DNA from: Prorocentrum cordatum | Taxonomy: Eukaryota > Sar > Dinophyceae > Prorocentrales > Prorocentraceae | Direction of reading: 5' to 3' | NCBI GenBank assembly: GCA_963575745.1 | Contig: CAUYUJ010019364.1 | Coordinates: 74,501-138,500, forward strand | DNA: 64,000 bases | Shown: positions 1 through 9,390 of the stretch, piece by piece | Layout: the number at the start of each line of letters is the position of its first letter | Position numbering within the stretch: position 1 is the first letter of the stretch | The notes under the pieces: model-generated | Database searches by the model: none | Told to the model about the DNA's origin: nothing | Seen by the model: only the letters and a program-made list of their open reading frames with translations | Translations under genes and position numbers: made by a program

Positions 1-1220
1 CCATGCAGGCCTGCAACGTAGAGTGGGCCAAGAACGGGCCCACGACCAGCCCATGACCAGGACCTTCAGCGCCAGGAAGGGCCCGCCATCGAGGGTGACG
101 CAGTCCCGCCCTTTGGTCCTCATGTACTCGACGAACTCGTGGACTGGCACCTCCTCCAAGACAAAGTAGGGCCAGACATCGGGCGGCGTCTCCAAACGAT
201 AGAACATGTCTGGGATGTCGCCCACGCCAGTGTAGACCACGTCCCTCTCGCCCAGGTTGGAGAGGTCCACGTGAGCGAAGGTCGCGGGGCTGCCGAGGGG
301 CACGTACGGGGGCCTCTGCCAGCGGAGGTTGGCCCGCCTCTGGTCCCAGATGGCGCGCACCTGGCGCCTGGCGGGGCTGAGGGGGTCCCCCTCCTCCTGC
401 AGGTACTTCTTGATGACTCCAAAGAGCGAGACCCCCTCGACCATCTCGTCGGTGGTCCCGAGCACCCCCGCATCCCAAAGCCTCTCGGCTAGGCGGAGAC
501 GCGACGCCCTCGAGCGGAGAGACGGATCTCGGTAGACCTTCTGGCCCTTCAGCTCCTCGTCCATGGCCTTGCTGGGCTCGCGTAGCATCCTCCCCGCAAC
601 GTCGGAGAAGTACTCGGCAGCCAGCGGGCAGATGTCCACGAGCTTGGCAGGGATGGTCCCTGGCGGCGGAAGAGCCAGTTCCTCCACGTCGACGGAGCAC
701 ATCGCGCCCTTTGGTAGCATCTCCCTTCCCTTTGAATCCTTTCCCAGGGCAGCCGTAGCCCCATCGCCTGAGTATGGCGAGGCCCGACCGGCCATGACGC
801 GCCGAAGGGCGGCGTCCTCGTCTTCCTTGATCGCGGCCACCTGGCTGCCCCTAGCTAGCCACGCCTCCAGTAACCTCCTCGAAGTAGCCCTCTGGAGCGG
901 TGTTGCCCGCTCCCACGCAGCCGACGGCCCAGCACCCTCGGCCGCTCCGACCGTGCCCCGCGCGAGGTGGTGCATGGATCGGATCAGCCCGTTGGCCAGA
1001 GCTCGCACATGTCTCAGTGTGCCATGATGCATCGGCCCCGCGCGGTCCACCACCACCGACCGCGGTAGTAGCGGCAAATCCGGCAGAAGGTCTCGGTCTC
1101 GAGGAACGGCTTCGGGAGGCGCGCCTGTGGCCGCCGTCGAGGTAGAGGATGGAGAAGTGTGTGGATGGAGAAAAGCGGGCATGGCGTCGCCTCCCGAGGG
1201 GCGCAGGGCCACGCGAAAAG
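1..1220 (-). pseudogene. Reverse transcriptase N-terminal half of E1
   Basis: Downstream of the gag-like ORF a different minus-strand frame is open from about 1,220 to the window edge. It begins with a linker (helical, rich in Arg/Glu) and then shows GDIPDMFYRL near 196-225, which fits RT motif A (Asp, aromatic pair). VLVMGWSWA near 36-62 fits RT motif B (the PMG-W-S-type turn). The catalytic motif C would lie beyond position 1. The frame change between the gag-like and pol parts lies between about 1,220 and 1,400. It could be an indel, an intron or a natural frameshift; the sequence alone does not decide. Confidence 0.6.
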
Positions 1221-3382
1221 ATCGTCGCGACAAGCAGCAGCGTCACCGTAGCTATCGGGAGAGTAAGCCCACCAGAGTGGCCGTCGTCAGGGCGAACGGA
1301 ACGGTAAACCGCCAGCCCCTCCCTCAAGCGCGGGGAGCCCCGCGAGGCACCACAGACAGGGAGAGTTTCTCCAACGTCTACTCGTCCTCCTCCTTTACTG
1401 CGTCCGAGCCCCCTTTTCTGCAGATGCTTCTGGAAGAGAGCCTTCTGCTGCAGCCTGGCCGTCAAGTCGCGCTCCACGCCTGGGAGCGCCTCCGCGCCCT
1501 CCGTGAGAGATCTCCAGTCCAGCTCGTTCGCGAGGTCCCAGCGCACCTTGGACTTCCACTTGTTGGCCCCGCTGCCCCGGGGCTGCTTCCAGTCGTTGAT
1601 GCATGCCACGTCCTTGAACGCCCGCTTCAGAGCATAAGCTCGTGCGCATAGGATCTCGCAGCCCGCCGTCTGGATGAACTCGGGCGAGGCCTCCAGCATC
1701 CGGTCCAGCGTCATGCAGTGCAGCATCATCTCGTGGCCGATGTGGTTGCGATTCAGCTCCTTGAGGCGAACCCAGTCCGTCGCGAACTTCACCATGCTGC
1801 CGTACTTCCCGTAGGTCTGGACCAACAGCTCGGGGGCCACGCGGGAGGTGAGGCCCGCTGGGAGGGTGAATGTGGGCGGCGCATCGATCTTCGAGAGGTT
1901 GGCCAGCAACCTCTCCCTGGGGTCCCGGAGTGCTTCCCGCAAGGGCTCGAGGCTCACCCCCGCGCCCTCCAGCGTCTCTTTCGTCCCCAGGTCGATGGTA
2001 GGGCACGTCGTAGACCCCGCCGTGGCCGACGTGGATGAGGCGTCCTGCAAGGGCTTGCATCCCGGAGAGGCCTTGTCCGCATTGATCGTGTCCTCGAAAC
2101 GCTTCAGCCGGTCGATCATCCTGTCTACGTGCATGTCCATGCTGGAGTCCGTGTTGACACTGGGGACTCTCTCCCAGCTGGCGTGACTGCTCTCTCCAGG
2201 GGACGCGGCCGATGAGGCACTCCGACTCGTGGGGGCGCGTGGCGACCCCGACCTTGATTTGGTGATCTCGTCGAGCAGGTTGCTCATCATGGCCTTCATC
2301 TCCTGCATGTCCTTGGCGGGCTCGGACTCGTCCGGCGACCCCGCCACCGAGTGGCCCGCCTCCCCGTCGCTGTCCACGTCGCTCACTGGAGGCGAGGCCC
2401 CCGCGAGCAGAGGGGAGGGGCGCTGCCTGCAGCGTCGCAGGAGGTTTGGCCCAAGAGCCACCACCGCGGTGAAGATCATGATGGGAATCTCGAGCTTGCC
2501 GTCCTGGTAGAGGTCGTGCAGATATCCTCGGAAATCGTCGATCTCGAGTATCATGTTGTGGCCGTCCTCGAGCTTCTCCACGGACCAGCGCATCCACTGC
2601 CACAGGTTGCAGTAGACCGCCACCCTCCAGAAAAAGAAGGCGGCGCCCGCCGTCGACCCCCAGTTCCACGTGCTCCATACGCCAACCAGACCAGAGCGAA
2701 ACCAGGACAGCGAGGCAACGTAGCCGCGGATGTTGGACAGATACAGCTCGGCCTCGAGCTGCTTCTCCTTGGCCTTCTCCAGGATGTCCGCCTTCTCGGG
2801 GGCCGTGAGGGTCGGGAACGCCTCGTAGTCCCAGCCTGGCTGTCGACGACTTGACATCTTCGCCCGATCCTTGATGTCGCCCACGCCGAGCGCGCGGTCC
2901 GGCTTCACGTAGATCCACCTCGTGTCGTTCTTCTTCTTGGGGTACATTCGCATCGCCAGGAGGACCACCTGCCCCCGCTGAGGGCCAGTCGTCCGATAGA
3001 AGCGGCTCCATCGCGTCACGCTGGACATATGCAACCGTATATAGTCGTAGAAGCTGAGCCGCTCGGACTCTCTCGTGTACCTCAGGGACGCGTCGTCCTC
3101 GGGCTCCACGAGCGGCTTCGAAAGGACAGAGTCGAGGACCCCCCAGTCCCCGATGTACGAGAGCAAGGCAGCACTGGCGAGCCACCACCGCCTCGCCGTG
3201 GTGCCGACGATCAGCGCCCGCGCCGCGAGCACCCACGCTGGCGGGGCAGAAGGGCGAGCGCGCGCTCCTGGCTCGAACGATCTCGAGCCAGAAAAAGCTT
3301 GAGCGGACACGAAAGACAGGCAGGGCAGGACGGGGGATATAACCTGCACAACTATCTTACACGGCCCACCCCACCACACCAC
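851..3382 (-). CDS. Gag-like protein of retroelement E1 (843 codons; true C-terminus unclear)
   Basis: An 843-codon ORF is open from the ATG at 3,382. Residues about 1-60 are hydrophobic and arginine-rich. Residues about 215-310 hold aromatic-rich hydrophobic stretches (FFFWRVAVYCNLWQWMRW; IPIMIFTAVVALG) that could be membrane segments flanking an acidic stretch (EIDDFRGYLHDLYQDG). A Ser/Glu/Asp-rich linker at about 325-480 precedes a globular-looking part with KWKSKVRWDL and ending near QKALFQKHLQK (about residue 660). After that the composition turns Arg/Ser/Pro-rich, and protein-like sequence continues in another frame, so the annotated end at 851 is probably not native. The role is inferred to be a structural or RNA-binding element protein. 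Confidence 0.55.
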   Translation of the reverse strand: MVWWGGPCKIVVQVISPVLPCLSFVSAQAFSGSRSFEPGARARPSAPPAWVLAARALIVGTTARRWWLASAALLSYIGDWGVLDSVLSKPLVEPEDDASLRYTRESERLSFYDYIRLHMSSVTRWSRFYRTTGPQRGQVVLLAMRMYPKKKNDTRWIYVKPDRALGVGDIKDRAKMSSRRQPGWDYEAFPTLTAPEKADILEKAKEKQLEAELYLSNIRGYVASLSWFRSGLVGVWSTWNWGSTAGAAFFFWRVAVYCNLWQWMRWSVEKLEDGHNMILEIDDFRGYLHDLYQDGKLEIPIMIFTAVVALGPNLLRRCRQRPSPLLAGASPPVSDVDSDGEAGHSVAGSPDESEPAKDMQEMKAMMSNLLDEITKSRSGSPRAPTSRSASSAASPGESSHASWERVPSVNTDSSMDMHVDRMIDRLKRFEDTINADKASPGCKPLQDASSTSATAGSTTCPTIDLGTKETLEGAGVSLEPLREALRDPRERLLANLSKIDAPPTFTLPAGLTSRVAPELLVQTYGKYGSMVKFATDWVRLKELNRNHIGHEMMLHCMTLDRMLEASPEFIQTAGCEILCARAYALKRAFKDVACINDWKQPRGSGANKWKSKVRWDLANELDWRSLTEGAEALPGVERDLTARLQQKALFQKHLQKRGLGRSKGGGRVDVGETLPVCGASRGSPRLREGLAVYRSVRPDDGHSGGLTLPIATVTLLLVATIFSRGPAPLGRRRHARFSPSTHFSILYLDGGHRRASRSRSSRPRPSAGFAATTAVGGGGPRGADASWHTETCASSGQRADPIHAPPRAGHGRSGRGCWAVGCVGAGNTAPEGYFEEVTGGVAS

Positions 3383-3429
3383 CCCGAGACGCGATCAATT
3401 AAGTTTGGAAAACGATCATGCCTGCTTGA

Positions 3430-4881
3430 CGGTGGCGTCCAACCTGACGCTGGAGCCTTCGCCTGGCACGGGTTGCACTTGCAGCTGTTGAAATAGGGCG
3501 CTCGCATCTTACTGCAGCTCGCTCAGCCCATTGGGTCCACGTCGGAGCTCCCGAGCGCATCGCAGAGTCTATGGACAACGCCAATGGTCTCTTGCAAATT
3601 CTGGGCGAGCCGAACCCAACCCGAACTCGCATTACCCCCTCGTGGCCTTCTTAGGCTTGGCGAATATCGGCACCCGCCGAGCTTTGAGAAAGGGCCCCCT
3701 GTGCCCCTTGCGAGCGATCTCCACGCCATGGAACGATTCGAATTTCAAGCTCCAACATATTCGCAAACACTTTCCAAGCCTGCGTGAGGAGAGCCCAGGC
3801 CTGTCCAACTGGAAGAGTGACCGCAGCGTCTGCAGCAGTCTCGGCCAGGCACCCGGGCAAAGTCCAATCTCGAGGGCACGGCGTAGGTCCCACAAGCAGC
3901 TCAACAAGTAACTTCTGATGAGCGTGGTAGCTAAGTTGATGCAAGTGAACCGCTTTGCCACGTAATTAAAAACAAAACTGGCCTGCGGGGCCTGGTCGTC
4001 CAACTCATCGCCGCGTCTATGCTCTCGACGGCTCTGGCCATGCTCGTGCTGGCCATGAAAAAGTCGATGGTGGTCGCGGCCGTCGGCGAGATACAGGTGC
4101 GCAGGTGCGCTGCTTGGGGACAACAAGCGCAGCGTCCAAGCGTCTCGGAAGTCCTGTGCTGCCCACCAAACTGGGTTCAAGGTTCCAGTCAGCTCCTACC
4201 AGGAAGTGATGCTCTCGTTCGAGAGAGGCGCGTATTTTCTTAAGCACCCCGAGGTTGAGGTCACAGAGCCCAGTGCCCGACTGAAGGTGCGCACCCGCGA
4301 CAACAAGAGGAAGCCAGGACGGGATGTCGACAACGGCGTTTATGATCCTACCTGAAACCACAGTGCCAGATCCACCCGCGGGCCATCGCAGCCCTCAGGT
4401 CTGCCTCGCCAAAATGCGCACCCCCCCCCAACTTTGGTTGCCCAGACAGTCCTGGGATGGCGGGGGGCGCGAGCATCATCCAGCCCAACTTGGCGCCGCA
4501 TCACATTTTGCACCCACAGTGTCCTCCAGGGAGCCGACCTCCTGTGCCATGAGGATGAGGGCGGAGGGCGTCGCCAGGCGATCACGCAGCGTCCGCCGAA
4601 CATTTCCATTGTAGCTTTCGAAGCATTCGCCACCGCCAAGCATCCCAGGTCCAGGCTCAGTGAGAGGAGGTGGCGGAGGTGGTATCGGCGCGCCGGATTG
4701 AGATAACGGCAAGCCGCTGCATCTGGGAAGGGGCACAATGTTCCCCCAAGCGCTGTTTTCTAAAGTTCACGAAGCCGCTCACTGAGCGCTCTCTTGTCGA
4801 CCCGCTGGGCGCTGAAGTGCACTGCCTCGAGGTCTGCGTCATCCCATTCAAGTACTGGTTGCTATTCAGCTCGCCCGCCAT
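3430..4881 (-). pseudogene. LINE E2 ORF2 remnant: apurinic-type endonuclease domain, frameshifted
   Basis: The ORF2 ATG at 4,881 overlaps the ORF1 stop (ORF1 ends at 4,862), suggesting reinitiation-type translation. Endonuclease/exonuclease/phosphatase (EEP) landmarks appear in order but in different frames: LILMAQEVGSLED (catalytic Glu after Gln) near 4,560; FLVGADWNLEP (the D-x-N motif) near 4,190; and TTIDFFMAS (Ser/Thr-x-Asp motif) near 4,055-4,080. Downstream, GPFLKARRVPIFAKPKKA near 3,640-3,700 fits the linker that usually precedes RT, but no RT motif follows. At least three frame changes make it non-functional. Confidence 0.65.
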
Positions 4882-5866
4882 GGTCGTGAAAAGGGATCAG
4901 CAAGGGCTCACGGAAGGGAGACGCAACTGTTGCGCCTTCCATGCGTGCATCCCCTGCGGCGTCCACGAACGGTGACGGTGCTGAAGGTTTGCGCGTCTGC
5001 TTCTGCTTGCCCAGGATATCTCTGAACTTGATGAAGGCTGCCAGAAATTCTGGCATCTCTCGTTTATCGTCACACTCAATCTCTTCAAGATTGATGCGCG
5101 AAGATGCTGAAGTTGGTGCCGGAACTGGCATAGTCTCCACATGCTTCTGACAGAGGAGCACCAGCTCCTTTTCCACGGCTTTCTCTTGCGCGAGCAGGCT
5201 GTCCATTTTTTCTTGAGCTTGCTCGATGAGTAGACGTTGCTGCTGGACTTCTGCCACCAGGCGGTTCTGAGTTGCCTGAGCCTTCGCAAGCTTATGTCCA
5301 ATCGCCGTGTGCTGAGAAATAACTGGTTTGCACCCTGACAATGTTTGCCGTGTGTCTTGTAGCTGCTGTTCAAGTTCGCCTTTTGTCTACGTCCCATTGC
5401 CACAACGCTCAACCATTCTGATCGTAATCTTCTTGATCTGATCACGAAGTTGTTGCTCTCTGCTTGCCTCTTGTCCAGTAGAAGGTTGACCACTGCCTCC
5501 ACCTGCTTGAGGTGGTTGACCACCACGACCGAGATTGCTGCCGCCAGTGCCACTGTTGCCACCGACGAACTTCTCCACAGCCTTGGCCAAAGCATCGAGT
5601 TTGTCTTGAAGGGGGTCACGCCTTCCAGGTGCACCAAGAGCACGCCGAGGAGGGCGACCGTTAGCATTGCCATTCGGGTTGGTACCATTACCTTGTCCTT
5701 GGGCTTGTGTAGCGTTGCGGCGAGCAGCAGCCACGACCTTGGCAGGGGCTGCTGCACCACAGCGGCAGGTGATCTTCGAAACCCAATTTGCATTGAAGCC
5801 GCAGCATCCGCATGCCCAGTATGGGGACCGAGGGCGTGGTAGGATCGGCCCGGCGCCATCGGACAT
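4862..5866 (-). pseudogene. LINE E2 ORF1: zinc-ribbon and coiled-coil protein, one in-frame stop
   Basis: Translation from the ATG at 5,866 (MSDGAGPILPRP) gives a Cys cluster at residues about 17-36 (WACGCCGFNANW then CRCG), a likely zinc ribbon with C-x-CC and C-x-C pairs. Next come a basic stretch, a Gly/Gln/Asn-rich linker, and, after a TAG stop at 5,387-5,389, a same-frame coiled coil (EVQQQRLLIEQAQEKMDSLL) with regular Leu spacing. The frame then runs to a stop at 4,862. Zinc-binding plus coiled coil suits an RNA-binding, multimerising LINE ORF1 protein. The single stop splits an otherwise continuous 334-codon frame. The start fits the short leader after the DinoSL relic. Confidence 0.7.
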
Positions 5867-6006
5867 CACCCGAGCGAAAACAACGTAGAGGAGTGCCCCG
5901 CCAGGAGCTAACTGTAAGCTTAGCGAGGGTCGGGGCCTGAAGGAGGGGCTGCCCTCCACCTCGCCTCGAGCCTCTGGAGTCGGGACCCACGGTGAGGGCC
6001 GTGAGA

Positions 6007-6028
6007 CTTGAGCCAAAATGGCTACGGG
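6007..6028 (-). other. DinoSL spliced-leader relic at the 5' end of E2
   Basis: On the minus strand the bases contain GTAGCCATTTTGGCTCAAG preceded by CC, an exact match to the last 21 nt of the 22 nt dinoflagellate spliced leader. The first base is C, where the leader has T, A or G. The leader is normally added to mRNA by trans-splicing from a separate SL RNA, so its presence in the genome at the element's start shows that a trans-spliced transcript was reverse transcribed. ORF1 begins 141 nt downstream. Confidence 0.9.
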
Positions 6029-6234
6029 AAGGGCTGCTCGTGGCGTCACCTGGTTGGTTTGGGTATCGAATTGACGCGGCTCCCTACAGGTTTGGAAAGG
6101 AAGTCTGTTGTTGTAGGTATTGGAACGTTCTGTGCTGTTTTCCCGAATCCGCTTGTCTATATGGGCTGTATATTCCCTGAAAAGTGCTTGCACTTCGGGT
6201 TCCCTACCTGTCTCCCTGAAGAATTGGTGGGGTA

Positions 6235-7280
6235 TGTCGAGCATTCGCCGCGTCGCCGCCCGGTGCCCCCTCCTTGCAGCCCACTCGTTGCCGCCGCCCG
6301 TCGCCGCCTCGGGGGGTATGTCGAGGATCCGCCACAATGCCGCCCGTTGCCGCCCGCTGCCGCCTCGGGGGGTATGTCGAGCATTCGCCCCGTTGCCGCC
6401 CGTTGCCGCCTCGGGGGGGTATGTCGCGGATTCGCCCCGTTGCCACCTGTTGCCGCCTCGGGGGGAGTGTCGAAGATTCGCCACGTTGCCGCCTCGGGGG
6501 GTATGTCGAGCATTCGCCCCGTTGCCGCCCGTTGCCGCCTCGGGGGGTGTATGTCGAGGATTCGCCACGTTACCGCCCGTTGCCGCCTCGGGGAGTATGT
6601 CGAGCATTCGCCACGTTGTCGCCCGTTGCCGCCCGTTGCCGCCTCGGGAGGAGTGCCGAAGATTCGCCACCTGGCCGCCATTCGCCGCCCGTTGCCGCCT
6701 CGGCGTGTACGTCGAGGATTCGTCACGTTACCGCCCGTTGCCGCCTCAGAGGGTATGTCGAGGATCCGCCACAATGCCGCCCGTTGCCGCCTCGGGGGAT
6801 ATGTCGAGGATTCGCCCCGTTGCCGCCCGTTGCCGCCTGTTGTCGCCTCGGGGGGAATGTCGAGGATTCGCCACGTTGCCACCCGTTGCATGTCGAGAAT
6901 TCGCCAAGTTGCCGCCCGTTGCCGCCTCGAGGGTGTGTCGAGGATTCGCACAGCTCCCGCCCGTTGCCGCTTCGGGGTGTGTGTCGAGGATTCGCCCCGT
7001 TGTCACCCGTTGCCGCCATTACCGCCTCGGGGTATGTCGAGGGTGTGTCGAGGATCCGCCAAGTTGCCGCCTGTTACCGCCTCGGGGGTACGCCGAGAAT
7101 TCGTCGAGCTGCCGCCCGTTGCCGCCTCGTAGGGTATTTCGAGGACTCGCCACGTTACTGCCCGTTGCCGCTTCAGGGAATACGTCGAGGATTCGCCACG
7201 TGGCCGGCCGTTGTTATGTGCCGTCTCGGGGTACGTGGAGGGTGTGTCGAGGATTCGCCACGTTGCCGCCCGTTGCAGCT
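6235..7280. repeat. GC-rich minisatellite, unit about 46 bp with a 10 bp subrepeat
   Basis: About 20 tandem units share GTATGTCGAGGATTCGCC followed by one to three copies of a 10 bp subrepeat (CGTTGCCGCC) and a G-rich end. Unit length steps between about 36, 46 and 56 bp according to the number of subrepeats. Because neither 46 nor 10 is divisible by 3 and stop codons are rare in the unit, long overlapping ORFs run through it on both strands; I regard these as artefacts. It starts about 210 bp upstream of the 5' end of E2. Confidence 0.9.
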
Positions 7281-7392
7281 ACAGCACATGACTTATTCCT
7301 CGGAAGTGCACTTGCTCAATGTTTGGGGTCCGCGCTGGCAAACACATATATGTGCATATCTGTAGCTATATGTCTACATGCATCTGTACACG

Positions 7393-7800
7393 AGCACACA
7401 CACACACACACACTTCTTTAGGGTCTAGTAGGTGAGGTACCGCATCCAGAATCGGTCGGGTGGCGACGATTTCTCCCATTGTTTCCCGTTGCCTCCCATT
7501 GTCTCCCGTTGTCTCCTGTTGCCTCCCGTTGTCTATTCCTGTCCCTATCCTTACCCGTATCCCTATTCATATCCCTACCCCTATCCCTATCTCTCTGCTC
7601 GATCTTTTGTATCCCCACTCCATGCCACTATTGCAATCTCCCTATCGCTGTCTCTATCCCAATTCCTATTCCTATATCGCTGTATGACTATCTTCCTGCA
7701 TCCCTATAGCCCCCCGCGCCATACCTCCCTAGCCCTATATCTTCATACCTACCTCTATCCCCATTCCTATCCCTATCCTCCCATCGTCGCCCCCAATCGT
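7393..7800. repeat. CA microsatellite and CCCTAT-type pyrimidine repeats
   Basis: A short CA run (about 7,394-7,412) is followed by degenerate 10 bp units like TGTCTCCCGT at 7,480-7,545 and then by imperfect CCCTAT/CCCTAC hexamers up to about 7,790. The hexamer is one base pattern away from, but not the same as, the TTTAGGG telomere repeat. The spacing is irregular, so I call it a simple repeat and not a telomere. Confidence 0.75.
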
Positions 7801-7889
7801 GGTTCCCCATCTTGACCCCCCATCGAAACTGCGTAAAGCTGCTTAGGGTCTTCTGCCGCACAGGTGTCATCGAGGTTTCTAAAGGCTTT

Positions 7890-8000
7890 CGAGTTGGGGG
7901 GAGGGGTGGAGGAGGGAGGATGAGAAGGAGGGGGGAGGACGAGGAGGAAATGGAGGATAAGTAGAAGGAGGAGTAGGAGCAGAAGGAGGAGGAAGAACAG
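7890..8000. repeat. Purine-rich GGAGGA tract
   Basis: About 110 bp of nearly pure A/G on the plus strand with GGA, AGG and GAGGA units. No coding signal. Confidence 0.8.
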
Positions 8001-8221
8001 TGTGTCCCAGCCTGGGACAGACGGCGCCAGGACCGTCGAGGCCGCCCGCCTTGAGATATGGCTTTCGCAGACCCTGCAGCCTGCGCGTCTCACGTCGACG
8101 TGGTGGTCACGGCTGCCTCGGCGCAGGGCGCGGCGGCGGGCCGGAGCCGCGCCGTCCGGAACGGCGCTGCCGCGGTGGCCCGGGAGGAGCGGAAGCACCG
8201 CCGCCGCCTTGGCCTGGAACT

Positions 8222-8475
8222 CTGACGGCCTTCTCGCTGGAGAGCTGTATAGGCGCTTCCTGGGCGCCTTACAGGCGCTTCCTGAGTGCCTTGCACAGGT
8301 GCTTCTTAGGCACCTTATGGGTGTTTCCAGGGCGCCTGATAGGCGCTTCTTGAATGCCTTTCGGGCGCTTCTTATCCCCTTGAGGCGTTTCCTGGGCGCC
8401 TTATACGCGCTTCCAAAGCGCCGTATACGCGATTCCTTGGCGCTTCCCGGGCGCCTTCGGAGGCGCAGGTGTTCC
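8222..8475. repeat. Minisatellite of 20-25 bp palindrome-bearing units
   Basis: About ten or eleven degenerate units of the form AGGCGCTTCCTGGGCGCCTT. Each contains a near-palindrome (AGGCGC to GCGCCT). Units diverge through point changes and small length changes. Possible cruciform or hairpin DNA. Confidence 0.8.
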
Positions 8476-8479
8476 TTCG

Positions 8480-9240
8480 CATTTGGACGCATGGGGCGCC
8501 GCGGTGGCGGCGGCTCGCCAGGGCCTCGCGGCGACGCTGCAGCGCCGCAGCGCGGAGGCCTTCCGTGGGCGGCGCCGAGCCCGCCCCCGCGCCGCGCGTG
8601 CCCGAGCTGGAACCGCGCTGCTGTGGCGGCGGCGGGCGCCGACGGACGAGACGGGAGCTCGCGGCTGCAGGCGCTGCACGGGCCGGGCCCACTCCCTCCG
8701 TCCCCTCCTCCTCCTCCTCCTCCTCCTCCTCCTCCTCCTCCTCCTCCTCTCCTTCCCCGCTTCTTCTCCGCTCCCGGCCTCTGGCGGGCGCGCTAGCGCC
8801 CCATGGCGGGATCGGGCGGCTCACGCCATGCGGCAGCGCGCCCCTCGCCGCCGCCTTCTTGCTCTCCCCTGCTCCCTGCCCCCCCCCCCCCCTCCCGCCA
8901 CCTCGGCCGCTCCTTCCGGGGCCTCCGACTGGAGACTGGGCAGGGCGCTGGTTCGGGCACGCGGTTGCGGAAGCGGGTTGCGCGTCGTGTCGTGTCTCGC
9001 TTTCGCCACCCGGCCCTGCCCGAATCCGACATCGCAAGCCTTCGCCAATAGGCTGGCCTGGGACGGACAGGCGAGCCCGAACTGCCTCGCTACGGGACCC
9101 CCCATAGAGCCGATGTCGGGAATACTGCCCCCAAGCGGAAGTACCGATGCCATGCTTGGCAAGCCGCTTGGACACATCCTGGCATCGACGAAACGGTAAC
9201 GCATGAACGCCCCCACGGAAGAGGCGAGGGAGGACGGTGA
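8480..9240. other. GC-rich low-complexity stretch without recognisable gene
   Basis: Contains a CTC/TCC run (about 8,702-8,752), a C12 homopolymer (8,880-8,891) and Ala/Arg/Pro-rich ORFs in many frames that lack conserved motifs. I see no gene. Confidence 0.6.
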
Positions 9241-9344
9241 TATAATGGTGCTGATGCTGAAGATGATGCTGGTGATAATGATGATGATGCTGATGATGAT
9301 GCCGATGATGATGATGATGATGATGACGATGATGATGATGATGC

Positions 9345-9386
<42 letters not shown>

Positions 9387-9390
9387 CGAT
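9240..9390. repeat. Imperfect (GAT)n microsatellite
   Basis: About 150 bp of GAT/ATG triplets with occasional GCT, AAG or ACG triplets; encodes poly-Met/Asp or poly-Ile/Ser by frame and has no gene character. Confidence 0.9.

Larger units (their letters stand above)
1..3382 (-). mobile_element. E1: gag-like/RT retroelement fragment, cut by window edge
   Basis: The element reads from 3,382 down to the left edge of the window. It has a long gag-like ORF followed, in another frame, by reverse-transcriptase-like sequence that continues past position 1. The order gag-like protein then RT, and the RT signature GDIPDMFYRL followed by VLVMGWSWA, resemble a retroelement family I associate with dinoflagellate genomes; that is from memory and not checked. 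No LTR or terminal repeat is visible. Its upstream end abuts decayed LINE E2 near 3,400, so it may be inserted in E2 or joined to it by deletion. Confidence 0.6.
3400..6028 (-). mobile_element. E2: 5' half of a LINE with a spliced-leader relic
   Basis: The element starts with a DinoSL relic at 6,028, followed by about 140 nt of 5' leader, an ORF1 and the endonuclease part of an ORF2. RT is not found: recognisable ORF2 sequence stops near 3,400, where E1 begins. The reading frame is lost several times in ORF2 and there is an in-frame stop in ORF1, so the copy is dead. A LINE complete at its 5' end but missing its 3' half is unusual, because LINEs normally truncate at the 5' end. It implies a later deletion or insertion at the E1 junction. 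Confidence 0.75.

Noticed and set aside
1395-3236. A 613-codon minus-strand ORF overlapping the E1 gag-like ORF
   Set aside because: It is a frame shadow with biased Gly/Arg/Pro composition. The other frame has hydrophobic segments and family-like motifs.
6120-7421. Overlapping ORFs of 260-433 codons on both strands
   Set aside because: They lie entirely in the 46 bp minisatellite, are open in several frames at once, and show only repeated Arg/Pro/Cys or Asn/Gly patterns imposed by the DNA unit.
7530-7800. Interstitial telomere
   Set aside because: The hexamer is mainly CCCTAT, not the complement of TTTAGGG, and is irregular and mixed with other pyrimidine units.
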